A DNA stretch of 32,920 bases. Source: an uncultured Cellulomonadaceae bacterium. Lineage in GTDB: Bacteria; Actinomycetota; Actinomycetes; Actinomycetales; Microbacteriaceae. The stretch covers positions 1 through 32,920 of the forward strand of contig CAJXYC010000004.1 of the NCBI GenBank assembly GCA_913063365.1, read 5' to 3'. Under the pieces are notes generated by a model. It saw nothing but the letters and a program-made list of their open reading frames with translations, was not told the DNA's origin and did not search any database. This document shows, in pieces, positions 26,176 through 32,920 of this stretch; position 1 is the first letter of the stretch; every line of letters starts with the position of its first letter. A program made the position numbers and the translations under genes.

Positions 26176-27299
26176 CGTTCTACGCCCTGGTGCTGATTGT
26201 GGCGGCTGTCGTCAGTTTTGCGGTGTCGCTTGTGATGTGGCGTCTCAACCCGCGGTGGGCGGTCCGGCGCGATATTCGTCAGCGAGATGTCCACGAAAAC
26301 CCCACACCGCGGCTGGGGGGTCTGGCGCTTTTCTCGGCACTGCTCGTCGCCACGATCGTGGCGAGTCAGGTGAGTTGGTTCGAGGGAGTCTTTGCGACCC
26401 AGCGCACGGTCTGGGCGCTCGTGGGAGCGGCAGCCATCGTCGTGCTGATTGGGTTCTTGGACGACCTATTTGATTTGGATTGGTTGACCAAGCTCGCCGG
26501 TCAAATTCTGGCGGCGGGCGTTGTCGCATGGCAGGGCGTTCAGATTGTGTCGGTCCCGATCGGTGGCTTGACCCTGTTTTCTCCAACTCTCTCGCTCGTG
26601 CTCACTGTTCTCGCGGTGGTGCTAGTGATGAATGCCGTGAATTTCATCGACGGGCTTGACGGACTAGTCGCTGGCGTGACGCTGATTGCGAGCAGTGTCT
26701 TCTTTATCTACAGCTTCCTTCTCGCCACCAGCGAAGCGGACACCCCCTACTTCAACTACGCCTCGCTGTTTACGGCCATCCTGCTCGGCGGAATGCTGGG
26801 CTTTGTGCCGTTTAATTGGCATCCGGCGAAGCTCTTCCTCGGTGACTCCGGTTCCCTCTTAGTGGGACTGATTATGGCCACCACGGCGATTTCGGTGACA
26901 GGCCAGATTGATCCGGCGTTAGTGAGCGCCTCGCAGTTGTTGCCGGCCTTTATTCCCGTCTTGCTGCCGCTTGCGGTGCTGGTGGTGCCGCTTCTGGACT
27001 TCCTGCTTGCGGTGCTACGGCGCCTGCGAGCCGGAATGAGTCCCTTCGAGGCAGACCGGCAACACCTGCACCACCGTCTCCTGGATATGGGACACACGCA
27101 TCTGCAAGCAGTGTTGATTTTGTATGCGTGGACATCTGTCCTGGCGATCGGCACACTCATGTTCCTCTTTGTCGAGTGGTATGTCGCGGTGGGCATCATT
27201 GCGCTCGGATTAGTCGGATCTGCCGTGGTTACCCTGTCACCCGATAACCGCCAGAAAAATGACCCACTCGCGGTCCCTGGTGGGACAGGAAAGGGCTAA
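26172..27299 (+). CDS. wecA: polyprenyl-phosphate N-acetylhexosamine-1-phosphate transferase (WecA/TagO-like)
   Basis: A 375-residue integral membrane enzyme with about ten or eleven hydrophobic segments. It transfers a sugar-1-phosphate, usually GlcNAc-1-P, from UDP-sugar to decaprenyl/undecaprenyl phosphate, the first step in wall polymer or arabinogalactan-linker synthesis. Conserved cytoplasmic motifs are ENPTPRLGG (42-50), the Mg2+-binding FLDD (95-98), NAVNFIDGLDGL (154-165, with the catalytic Asp), LGDSGS (223-228) and HLHHRL (298-303), which marks the WecA/TagO branch rather than MraY. The start is GTG 26172, overlapping tsaC. In mycobacteria the equivalent gene (rfe) also precedes the ATP synthase operon. 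Confidence 0.9.
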   Translation: MTFYALVLIVAAVVSFAVSLVMWRLNPRWAVRRDIRQRDVHENPTPRLGGLALFSALLVATIVASQVSWFEGVFATQRTVWALVGAAAIVVLIGFLDDLFDLDWLTKLAGQILAAGVVAWQGVQIVSVPIGGLTLFSPTLSLVLTVLAVVLVMNAVNFIDGLDGLVAGVTLIASSVFFIYSFLLATSEADTPYFNYASLFTAILLGGMLGFVPFNWHPAKLFLGDSGSLLVGLIMATTAISVTGQIDPALVSASQLLPAFIPVLLPLAVLVVPLLDFLLAVLRRLRAGMSPFEADRQHLHHRLLDMGHTHLQAVLILYAWTSVLAIGTLMFLFVEWYVAVGIIALGLVGSAVVTLSPDNRQKNDPLAVPGGTGKG

Positions 27300-27302
27300 A
27301 TC

Positions 27303-27740
27303 GTGAGCGTCGAGCTACTGATCAGACGGACATGGCTGTGGGGGATTGTCGGAATCTCGCTGGTCGCTGTTGTCTCGAGTGTGGCCGGGGCCCTGGTGGC
27401 AGAGCTAGAAGGTGTTCTGGGCGCACTCCTTGGCACCGCGGTTGGCTTCGCCTTTCTGGCCCTCACACCCCTGTCCATCACGTGGGCGCTTCGGGCGGGG
27501 CGAGGAGATGTGCTCCGGCCAGGTTTCTTTGCCGTGGTACTCGGTGTCTGGTTAGCGAAGTTTGTCGTGTTCCTTGCCCTGGTGTTCTGGTTAGGTGACG
27601 TCGCGTGGGCAGATTCCACCACGCTGTTTCTGACGATTGTGGCGGCGCTGCTCGTGGGCCTGATTGTGGAGGTCACGGTCGTAATCCGCTCGAGGCCCCC
27701 CGAAATTGACGTCGAGCTCCCCAGCTCCTCACACACATGA
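27303..27740 (+). CDS. atpI: AtpI-like membrane protein (ATP synthase protein I position)
   Basis: A 145-residue protein with four predicted membrane helices (about residues 13-35, 38-58, 74-96 and 107-130) and a short polar C-terminal tail. Sequence conservation in this family is low; the call rests on length, topology and its place just before the ATP synthase genes. AtpI proteins are thought to assist c-ring assembly or Mg2+ supply. GTG 27303 has GGAAAGGG about seven bases upstream. The stop overlaps the next gene by four bases (ATGA), but that gene is not atpB, which is unusual. Confidence 0.7.
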   Translation: MSVELLIRRTWLWGIVGISLVAVVSSVAGALVAELEGVLGALLGTAVGFAFLALTPLSITWALRAGRGDVLRPGFFAVVLGVWLAKFVVFLALVFWLGDVAWADSTTLFLTIVAALLVGLIVEVTVVIRSRPPEIDVELPSSSHT

Positions 27741-28378
27741 GTCCCGCCGACGTTCTCAGTATTGACACTCCACGAGGAAAATCTGAGGCGCTACTGCGGG
27801 CGTCGAGAGAACTGGGACGTGGACAGGTCGTCGTTCTCCCCACCGACACCACGGTCGCGGTCGCAGCCGACGCTTTTTCGGCTGTGGGGAGGTCTCGTCT
27901 CGCGGCACTGAAAGGCTGGGATCAGCCAGTGGCACTGCAGATTTTGTTCTCCAGACCAGAAGCGCTGCACGCGCTCGCCGCGGAGGTGACGCCGTTAATG
28001 ACGACACTGACAGAAGCGCTCTGGCCAGGACCGCTTAGCATCATGACGCCTGTCAACCCGTCGCTCGCGGGTGGCCTCGCCGACTTTGCTCCGGTGGTCT
28101 CACTCCGCATTCCCGATCACGACGTACTGAGGGAGCTCCTGGCGGACACTGGTCCGCTGGCGGTGAGCGGAGTCCAGGGTGTGGAGATGAGTTCGGAGGC
28201 GATTTCTCTGACGTTGGAGGCCACAGTGCCTCCCGGCTCCAGGCGCTCCACGGTGATTGAACTGGACGAGGAGCACGAAGACGGCCCGGTTATTCGGATC
28301 CTTCGACGGGGAGCGGTGACGAAAAAAACGCTGCAGGACACAGTCGGGCGCGCAGCACGAGTCGAGATTGCCGACTAG
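27737..28378 (+). CDS. degenerate YrdC/Sua5-domain protein inserted before atpB
   Basis: A 213-residue paralogue of the tsaC product at 25507-26175, alignable over nearly its whole length: GRGQVVVLPTDT (27-38), LWPGPLSIMTP (95-105), VSLRIPDHDVLREL (121-134), TGPLAVSG (138-145) and RILRRGA near the C-terminus. Key substrate residues are changed. PTDTVYG becomes PTDTTVA, the KxR element KGRGRD becomes KGWDQP, and TSAN becomes SGVQ at the same alignment position (144-147). It is therefore unlikely to make threonylcarbamoyl-AMP and may be a binding or regulatory protein. The frame is intact and translationally coupled to atpI (ATGA), arguing against a dead pseudogene. This gene does not occur here in the familiar actinobacterial order. 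Confidence 0.8.
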   Translation: MSPADVLSIDTPRGKSEALLRASRELGRGQVVVLPTDTTVAVAADAFSAVGRSRLAALKGWDQPVALQILFSRPEALHALAAEVTPLMTTLTEALWPGPLSIMTPVNPSLAGGLADFAPVVSLRIPDHDVLRELLADTGPLAVSGVQGVEMSSEAISLTLEATVPPGSRRSTVIELDEEHEDGPVIRILRRGAVTKKTLQDTVGRAARVEIAD

Positions 28379-28512
28379 ACCGTTTTTCTCCCAGCTAACT
28401 GGTAGCAGGGGGCCTCAGGGATTGATAGGGTCATTAGACACGTAGCCGCCGCGCGACTCTGTGCGCCACGACTCGGGAGACAACGCTGTTCGCGACACTC
28501 AGTAGCCGCCTG
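28379..28512 (+). promoter_or_regulatory. atpB upstream region with a 9-base direct repeat
   Basis: This 134-base gap is the longest inside the tsaC-to-atpG block. GTAGCCGCC occurs at 28442-28450 and 28502-28510, exactly 60 bases apart, each preceded closely by GACAC. No Shine-Dalgarno sequence precedes the atpB ATG and no promoter is convincing (TAGGGT at 28426-28431 is a weak -10). A main atp operon promoter may lie here. Confidence 0.3.
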
Positions 28513-29301
28513 ATGCCTCTGGCCGGCGGCGAGACCGGTGAGTTCTCCCCACCGACCATTGCGGAATTCTTCCCCCCCGCGATTCTTTTTGAAGGCACCA
28601 TCTTCGAGATGAACCGGATCGTATTGATCCGTTTGCTCGCCGTGTTGGTGCTCTTCCTCGTGTTCTATTTCGGCACCCGGAAGATGACCGTGATTCCTGG
28701 CCGCTTCCAGGGCGTGATTGAAATGGCGCTGGACTTGGTCCGCAGCGGAATTGCGATCAACGTGTTGGGAGAGAAAGACGGGAAGCGTTTCCTCCCGCTG
28801 ATCTCCAGCATCTTCTTCCTGGTGTTGTTTATGAACCTCACCGGAATCATTCCGGGGCTCAATATCGCTGGCACCAGTGTGATTGGAATGCCGCTTGTCC
28901 TGGCGGTGACCGCCTATCTGGCCTTCATCTACGCCGGGTTGCGAAAACATCCGGGAACCTTCCTTCGAAACTCGCTGTTCCCACCGGGTGTGCCCTGGCC
29001 CCTCTACATCATCGTCACACCCATTGAAATCGTCTCGACGTTTATTCTCCGACCAATCACGCTGACTCTTCGTCTGTTGATGAACATGGTCGTGGGTCAC
29101 TTCTTGCTCGTGCTGTTTTTCTCCTCGACGCACTTTTTCATCCTGTATTCCGGCAACATCCAAGCCCTCTTCGGCATCGGCACGATTGCCTTCAGCATCG
29201 TGTTCACCTTTTTTGAAATTTTTGTTGCCATCCTGCAGGCCTATGTTTTTGCCCTCTTGACCGCCGTCTACCTCCAGCTCGCGCTGGCGGAAGAACACTA
29301 A
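28513..29301 (+). CDS. atpB: ATP synthase Fo subunit a
   Basis: A 262-residue membrane subunit forming the proton half-channels against the c-ring. About five or six hydrophobic segments are seen. The essential arginine is Arg187 in TLTLRLLMNMVVGH, where many bacteria read RLFGNM. The FMNLTGIIPG motif (106-115) is typical. The ATG at 28513 lacks a ribosome site, and no better in-frame ATG or GTG lies nearby, so the start is moderately uncertain. A strong hairpin follows in the short gap before atpE. Confidence 0.93.
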   Translation: MPLAGGETGEFSPPTIAEFFPPAILFEGTIFEMNRIVLIRLLAVLVLFLVFYFGTRKMTVIPGRFQGVIEMALDLVRSGIAINVLGEKDGKRFLPLISSIFFLVLFMNLTGIIPGLNIAGTSVIGMPLVLAVTAYLAFIYAGLRKHPGTFLRNSLFPPGVPWPLYIIVTPIEIVSTFILRPITLTLRLLMNMVVGHFLLVLFFSSTHFFILYSGNIQALFGIGTIAFSIVFTFFEIFVAILQAYVFALLTAVYLQLALAEEH

Positions 29302-29571
<270 letters not shown>

Positions 29572-29581
29572 GAGGCCAGGA

Positions 29582-30178
29582 ATGCTGCCCTACAGCGCAC
29601 TTCTCGCGGCCGAAGGGGAGGCCCAGAACCCTCTCCTGCCCGCGATTTACGACATCGTGTGGTCGATCATCCCGTTCGCCCTCGTGTTGGTGCTGTTCTG
29701 GCGTGTGATCCTGCCCCGACTCCAGAAGGTGCTGGATGAGCGCTCCGAAGCCATCGAAGGTGGCATCGAAGACGCCCAGTCAGCCCAGAAGGAAGCTCAA
29801 GAGGCTCTGGAGAAGTACACCAAGCTTCTGAACGATGCCCGCGACGAAGCCGCGTCTATTCGCGACGAGGCCAGAAGCGAAGGCCAGGCCATCCTCAAAG
29901 AAATGCGGGAACAGGCCGAAGCCGACGCGGAGCGCATCGCCCAGACTGCCCAAGCGCAGATCGAGGCCGAGCGTCAAGCCGCCGTGGTGTCGCTTCGAAA
30001 AGAAGTGGGATCTCTCGCCCTGGATCTTGCCGGTGCGGTTGTCCGCGACCAGCTCGGTCAGGACAAGAAAGCGAAGGCCGTTGTGGACTCCATGTTGAAA
30101 GACCTGGAGAAGCCAGCCAAGCCTGCCGCGAAGAAAACAGCCACCAAGAAGACGACAGCGAAGAAGACAGCCAAGTAA
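29582..30178 (+). CDS. atpF: ATP synthase Fo subunit b with Lys/Ala-rich C-terminal tail
   Basis: A 198-residue peripheral-stalk subunit with one membrane helix (about residues 24-45) followed by a long Glu/Ala/Lys coiled coil (50-165). The last 22 residues are a low-complexity KPAKPAAKKTATKK-type tail resembling histone H1-like sequences and not part of the usual subunit b. ATG 29582 has GGAGG upstream; the frame extends 24 codons further into atpE but that part is Arg/Ser-rich and not used. atpH begins directly after the stop. Subunits b and delta are separate genes here, unlike the fused form of mycobacteria. Confidence 0.92.
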   Translation: MLPYSALLAAEGEAQNPLLPAIYDIVWSIIPFALVLVLFWRVILPRLQKVLDERSEAIEGGIEDAQSAQKEAQEALEKYTKLLNDARDEAASIRDEARSEGQAILKEMREQAEADAERIAQTAQAQIEAERQAAVVSLRKEVGSLALDLAGAVVRDQLGQDKKAKAVVDSMLKDLEKPAKPAAKKTATKKTTAKKTAK

Positions 30179-30967
30179 ATGGGTGCACAAACGAGGGAAT
30201 CACTGGCGGCGGTCACCGACCGCGCCCAGTCAGTGACGGGCGTCACGCAAGACGCGGTGTCGGGTCTTTTCCAGGCCGGTCGCGCCATTGCCGCCTACCC
30301 TTCGTTGCTCTCAGCCCTGGCTGACCCGGGTCACGACCCCGCCGATCGCAGCACATTGCTCGATGGCGCCATGGGCTCTCTCCCCGCTGCTTCCAGGCAA
30401 TTACTCGATCACGTCGTGGAGCTGTCCTGGTCAGCTCCTGCGGATCTTCTTGCCGGAATCGAACACTTAGGGGTTCGAGTGAGCGCGGGTCTCGCCGATG
30501 TCGACACGCTGGCCTCGGAGCTTCTGCAAGCAAGCCGCGTTATTCGCGGGCACGCAGAGCTGCAGCTTGCCCTCTCCGACAAGCGCGCGACGACAGAGTC
30601 GAAGGTGTCGATTGTGGAGGCGATTTTCTCCAAGAAAGTTGACCCCGCCTCGCTCGCGGTGATTGCCCATGTCGTGGCACAACCCCGAGGACGCCGCGCA
30701 AGCGACGCACTGCAGGAGGCAGCGGAACTGGTGCTGGACCACGACGGCCGTGGCTTGGCCGAGGTCCAGGTCGCGCAGGCGCTCAGTGCTGCGCAGCAGA
30801 AAGACGTCGGCGCGTTACTCCAGAAGAAATTTGGCCGCGATCACTACCTCGATGTGGTGATGACCCCGGAGGTGATTGGGGGTGCCCGCATTCGTGTGGG
30901 AGACCTGGTCATGGACGGCAGCGTGTCGACCCAACTAAACGAAATGAGACTTCAGCTCGCTGGCTAG
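30179..30967 (+). CDS. atpH: ATP synthase F1 subunit delta
   Basis: A 262-residue subunit that ties the peripheral stalk to the top of F1. The N-terminal helical domain and the C-terminal segment with [16 protein letters not shown] (about 225-240) match the OSCP/delta signature. It is longer than the roughly 180-residue E. coli form, as is usual for actinobacteria. Its ATG follows the atpF stop with no gap. Its TAG stop lies within a hairpin (30964-30979) ahead of atpA. Confidence 0.93.
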   Translation: MGAQTRESLAAVTDRAQSVTGVTQDAVSGLFQAGRAIAAYPSLLSALADPGHDPADRSTLLDGAMGSLPAASRQLLDHVVELSWSAPADLLAGIEHLGVRVSAGLADVDTLASELLQASRVIRGHAELQLALSDKRATTESKVSIVEAIFSKKVDPASLAVIAHVVAQPRGRRASDALQEAAELVLDHDGRGLAEVQVAQALSAAQQKDVGALLQKKFGRDHYLDVVMTPEVIGGARIRVGDLVMDGSVSTQLNEMRLQLAG

Positions 30968-30979
30968 ACAGACGTCTAG
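30964..30979 (+). other. hairpin spanning the atpH stop codon ahead of atpA
   Basis: CTAGAC (30964-30969) and GTCTAG (30974-30979) pair around an AGAC loop, extendable by a G-U and a G-C pair. It includes the atpH TAG and ends 11 bases before the AGGA ribosome site of atpA. There is no T-run, so a role in mRNA stability or reinitiation is more likely than termination. Confidence 0.45.
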
Positions 30980-31001
30980 TCGACAACACAAGGATGGAAT
31001 G

Positions 31002-32639
31002 ATGGCAGAACTGACAATCAACCCCGGAGATATCCGCGACGCGTTGAAGAAATTCGCGTCGAGTTATGAGCCAGGGAGCGCCGACGCCACCGAGACCGGC
31101 ACGGTCGTCGATGCGGCAGACGGTATTGCCCACGTCGAGGGCCTTCCGGGCTGTATGGCCAACGAGTTGGTGCGCTTCGCTGACGGCACGCTCGGTATCG
31201 CTCAGAACCTGGACGAGAACGAAATCGGTGTCGTTATCCTCGGTGAGTTCTCCGGTGTTGAGGCGGGTCAGGAAGTCACCCGGACCGGTGAGGTTCTCTC
31301 GGTTCCTGTCGGCGATGGCTACATGGGCCGTGTGGTGGACCCACTCGGCCAGCCGATTGACGGCCTGGGTGAGATTAAGTCCTCTGGTCGTCGCGCACTG
31401 GAGCTGCAGGCCCCGGGTGTGATGGCGCGTAAGTCGGTGCACGAGCCGATGCAGACCGGTATTAAGGCCATCGACGCGATGATTCCGATCGGTCGTGGAC
31501 AGCGTCAGCTGATTATTGGTGACCGCCAGACCGGTAAAACCGCGATTGCCATTGACACGATCATCAACCAGAAGGACAACTGGGCATCTGGTGACCCAGA
31601 GAAGCAGGTCCGCTGTATTTATGTGGCTGTCGGTCAGAAAGGCTCGACAATCGCCGCGGTGAAGGGCGCCCTGGAAGACGCCGGAGCGATGGAGTACACG
31701 ACAATCGTCGCTGCCCCCGCGTCTGACCCCGCCGGGTTTAAATACCTCGCCCCCTACACCGGTTCAGCCATCGGACAGCACTGGATGTATGACAGCAAGC
31801 ACGTGCTGATCATCTTTGACGACTTGTCCAAGCAGGCCGAGGCGTACCGCGCGGTGTCGCTTCTGCTGCGTCGCCCACCGGGCCGTGAAGCCTTCCCCGG
31901 TGACGTCTTCTACTTACACTCCCGTCTGCTGGAGCGTTGCGCGAAGCTCTCCGATGAGATGGGCGCGGGATCGATGACGGGTCTGCCGATTATCGAAACC
32001 AAAGCCAACGACGTCTCGGCGTTTATTCCGACCAACGTGATTTCGATTACTGACGGTCAGATCTTCCTGCAGTCAGACCTCTTCAACGCCAACCAGCGTC
32101 CCGCTGTGGATGTCGGTATTTCGGTGTCTCGTGTCGGTGGTGACGCGCAGGTGAAGTCGATTAAGTCGGTGTCTGGAACATTGAAGCTCGAGCTCGCGCA
32201 GTATCGCTCGCTGGAGGCCTTCGCAATGTTCGCCTCCGACTTGGATGCGGCGAGCCGTGCACAGCTGGCCCGTGGAGCCCGGTTGACCGAGCTTCTCAAA
32301 CAGCCCCAGTACTCCCCGTATCCGGTGGAGGAGCAGGTGGTCTCGATTTGGGCTGGAACCAACGGAAAGCTCGACGAGATTGAGGTCGAAGAGGTCCTGA
32401 AGTTCGAGTCCGAGCTTCTCGACCACCTGCGTCGCAACACCAAGATTCTCGACAAGATCCGCAAGTCCGAGAAGCTCGAAGACGACGTGAAAGACGAGCT
32501 CGAGAAGGAAGTCGACAAGTTTGTTGTCTCCTTCCGTGGCGCGGGATCAGAAGGCCTCGGCCACCCCGGGTCGGAGCAGTTCGATGCGTTGGAAGACGAC
32601 GACATCGAGCAGGTAAAGATCGTCAAGGGCAAGCGCTAG
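31002..32639 (+). CDS. atpA: ATP synthase F1 subunit alpha
   Basis: A 545-residue non-catalytic nucleotide-binding subunit of the F1 head. The P-loop is GDRQTGKT (173-180), and the arginine-finger region [14 protein letters not shown] is intact. Two adjacent ATGs exist (30999 and 31002); the second gives the family start MAELTI and the better spacing from AGGA at 30991. The C-terminal region is Glu/Lys/Asp-rich and somewhat extended, as in other actinobacterial alpha subunits. atpG follows after 22 bases. Confidence 0.96.
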   Translation: MAELTINPGDIRDALKKFASSYEPGSADATETGTVVDAADGIAHVEGLPGCMANELVRFADGTLGIAQNLDENEIGVVILGEFSGVEAGQEVTRTGEVLSVPVGDGYMGRVVDPLGQPIDGLGEIKSSGRRALELQAPGVMARKSVHEPMQTGIKAIDAMIPIGRGQRQLIIGDRQTGKTAIAIDTIINQKDNWASGDPEKQVRCIYVAVGQKGSTIAAVKGALEDAGAMEYTTIVAAPASDPAGFKYLAPYTGSAIGQHWMYDSKHVLIIFDDLSKQAEAYRAVSLLLRRPPGREAFPGDVFYLHSRLLERCAKLSDEMGAGSMTGLPIIETKANDVSAFIPTNVISITDGQIFLQSDLFNANQRPAVDVGISVSRVGGDAQVKSIKSVSGTLKLELAQYRSLEAFAMFASDLDAASRAQLARGARLTELLKQPQYSPYPVEEQVVSIWAGTNGKLDEIEVEEVLKFESELLDHLRRNTKILDKIRKSEKLEDDVKDELEKEVDKFVVSFRGAGSEGLGHPGSEQFDALEDDDIEQVKIVKGKR

Positions 32640-32661
32640 GTCGATAGGGAACTAACAACTC

Positions 32662-32920
32662 ATGGGTGCACAACTTCGGGTCTACCGGCAGAAGATTCGC
32701 TCTGCCAAAGCGACCAAGAAGATTACGCGAGCGATGGAGCTGATCTCCGCCTCGCGTATTCAAAAAGCCCAGCAGCGGATGTCGGAGGCTGGGCCGTATG
32801 CCCGTGCGGTCACCCGCGCGGTCTCGGCGGTGGCCACCTACTCCGATATTGACCACCCTCTTCTCACCGAGTCCGAAAATCCGAAGCGGGCGGCCGTGGT
32901 GGTCTTCGCCGCCGACCGCG
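32662..32920 (+). CDS. atpG: ATP synthase F1 subunit gamma, N-terminal part (cut by window edge)
   Basis: The first 86 codons of the central-shaft subunit. [20 protein letters not shown] and the following [17 protein letters not shown] stretch are the classical N-terminal helix of AtpG, and AVVVFAADR is the next conserved segment. The ATG at 32662 is 22 bases after atpA; the nearest purine run (AGGGA at 32645-32649) is a loose ribosome site. The rest of the gene, and presumably atpD and atpC, lie beyond the window. Confidence 0.95.
   Translation, partial: MGAQLRVYRQKIRSAKATKKITRAMELISASRIQKAQQRMSEAGPYARAVTRAVSAVATYSDIDHPLLTESENPKRAAVVVFAADR

Noticed and set aside
28375-29298. Long open frame antisense to atpB (about 307 codons), also similar long frames antisense to pckG and rho
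   Set aside because: These follow from codon bias of the real genes; the encoded His/Asp/Gln-rich peptides have no domains and no ribosome sites.

Overview
This is a GC-rich (roughly 60 % by eye), gene-dense chromosomal segment of an actinobacterium. GTG starts are common, most genes in a row touch or overlap by 1-4 bases, no gap exceeds 182 bases, and no insertion sequence, phage gene or CRISPR array is visible. The order argS-lysA-hom-thrC-thrB-rho-prfA-prmC-tsaC-wecA-atpI-atpBEFHAG is the conserved actinobacterial arrangement also known from Mycobacterium. Protein style and compactness suggest a small-genome Microbacteriales/Microbacteriaceae member, but this is inference; no marker gene fixes the genus.

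Layout. Positions 1-263 (minus) hold the N-terminus of the actinobacterial 2-oxoglutarate dehydrogenase E1/decarboxylase, cut by the window edge. Positions 446-3656 (plus) hold two tandem CNNM/CBS membrane proteins and NAD(P)H-hydrate dehydratase. Positions 3653-6195 (minus) hold metY-metX, the direct sulfhydrylation route to methionine, behind a recognisable promoter with inverted repeats. Positions 6288-8198 (minus) hold a lipoprotein, uracil-DNA glycosylase and a GNAT acetyltransferase. A divergent amidase (8276-9640) meets a second lipoprotein tail to tail. Positions 9637-13065 (minus) hold GTP-dependent PEP carboxykinase, a short-chain dehydrogenase and that second lipoprotein. A RamB-type regulator (13179-14618) is transcribed away from pckG. 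A tRNA-Arg(CCG) gene lies beside argS.

From 14770 to the end runs the conserved core block: arginyl-tRNA synthetase; lysine/threonine biosynthesis (lysA, hom, thrC, thrB); transcription and translation termination (rho, prfA, prmC); t6A synthesis (tsaC); a WecA-like lipid-linked sugar transferase; and the F1Fo ATP synthase operon, cut inside atpG.

The most unusual points are four. (1) A second, degenerate YrdC/Sua5-domain gene (27737-28378) is wedged between atpI and atpB, with the substrate-binding motifs eroded. (2) The Rho protein keeps its primary RNA-binding domain and P-loop but has non-canonical Q-loop, R-loop and DERPE-type segments. (3) Inverted repeats sit around the metY promoter, and RNA hairpins lie before atpE and atpA. 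(4) Several genes (amidase, ramB, argS, a HAD hydrolase) have a TAnnnT -10 element 6-7 bases before the start codon, suggesting leaderless mRNAs.
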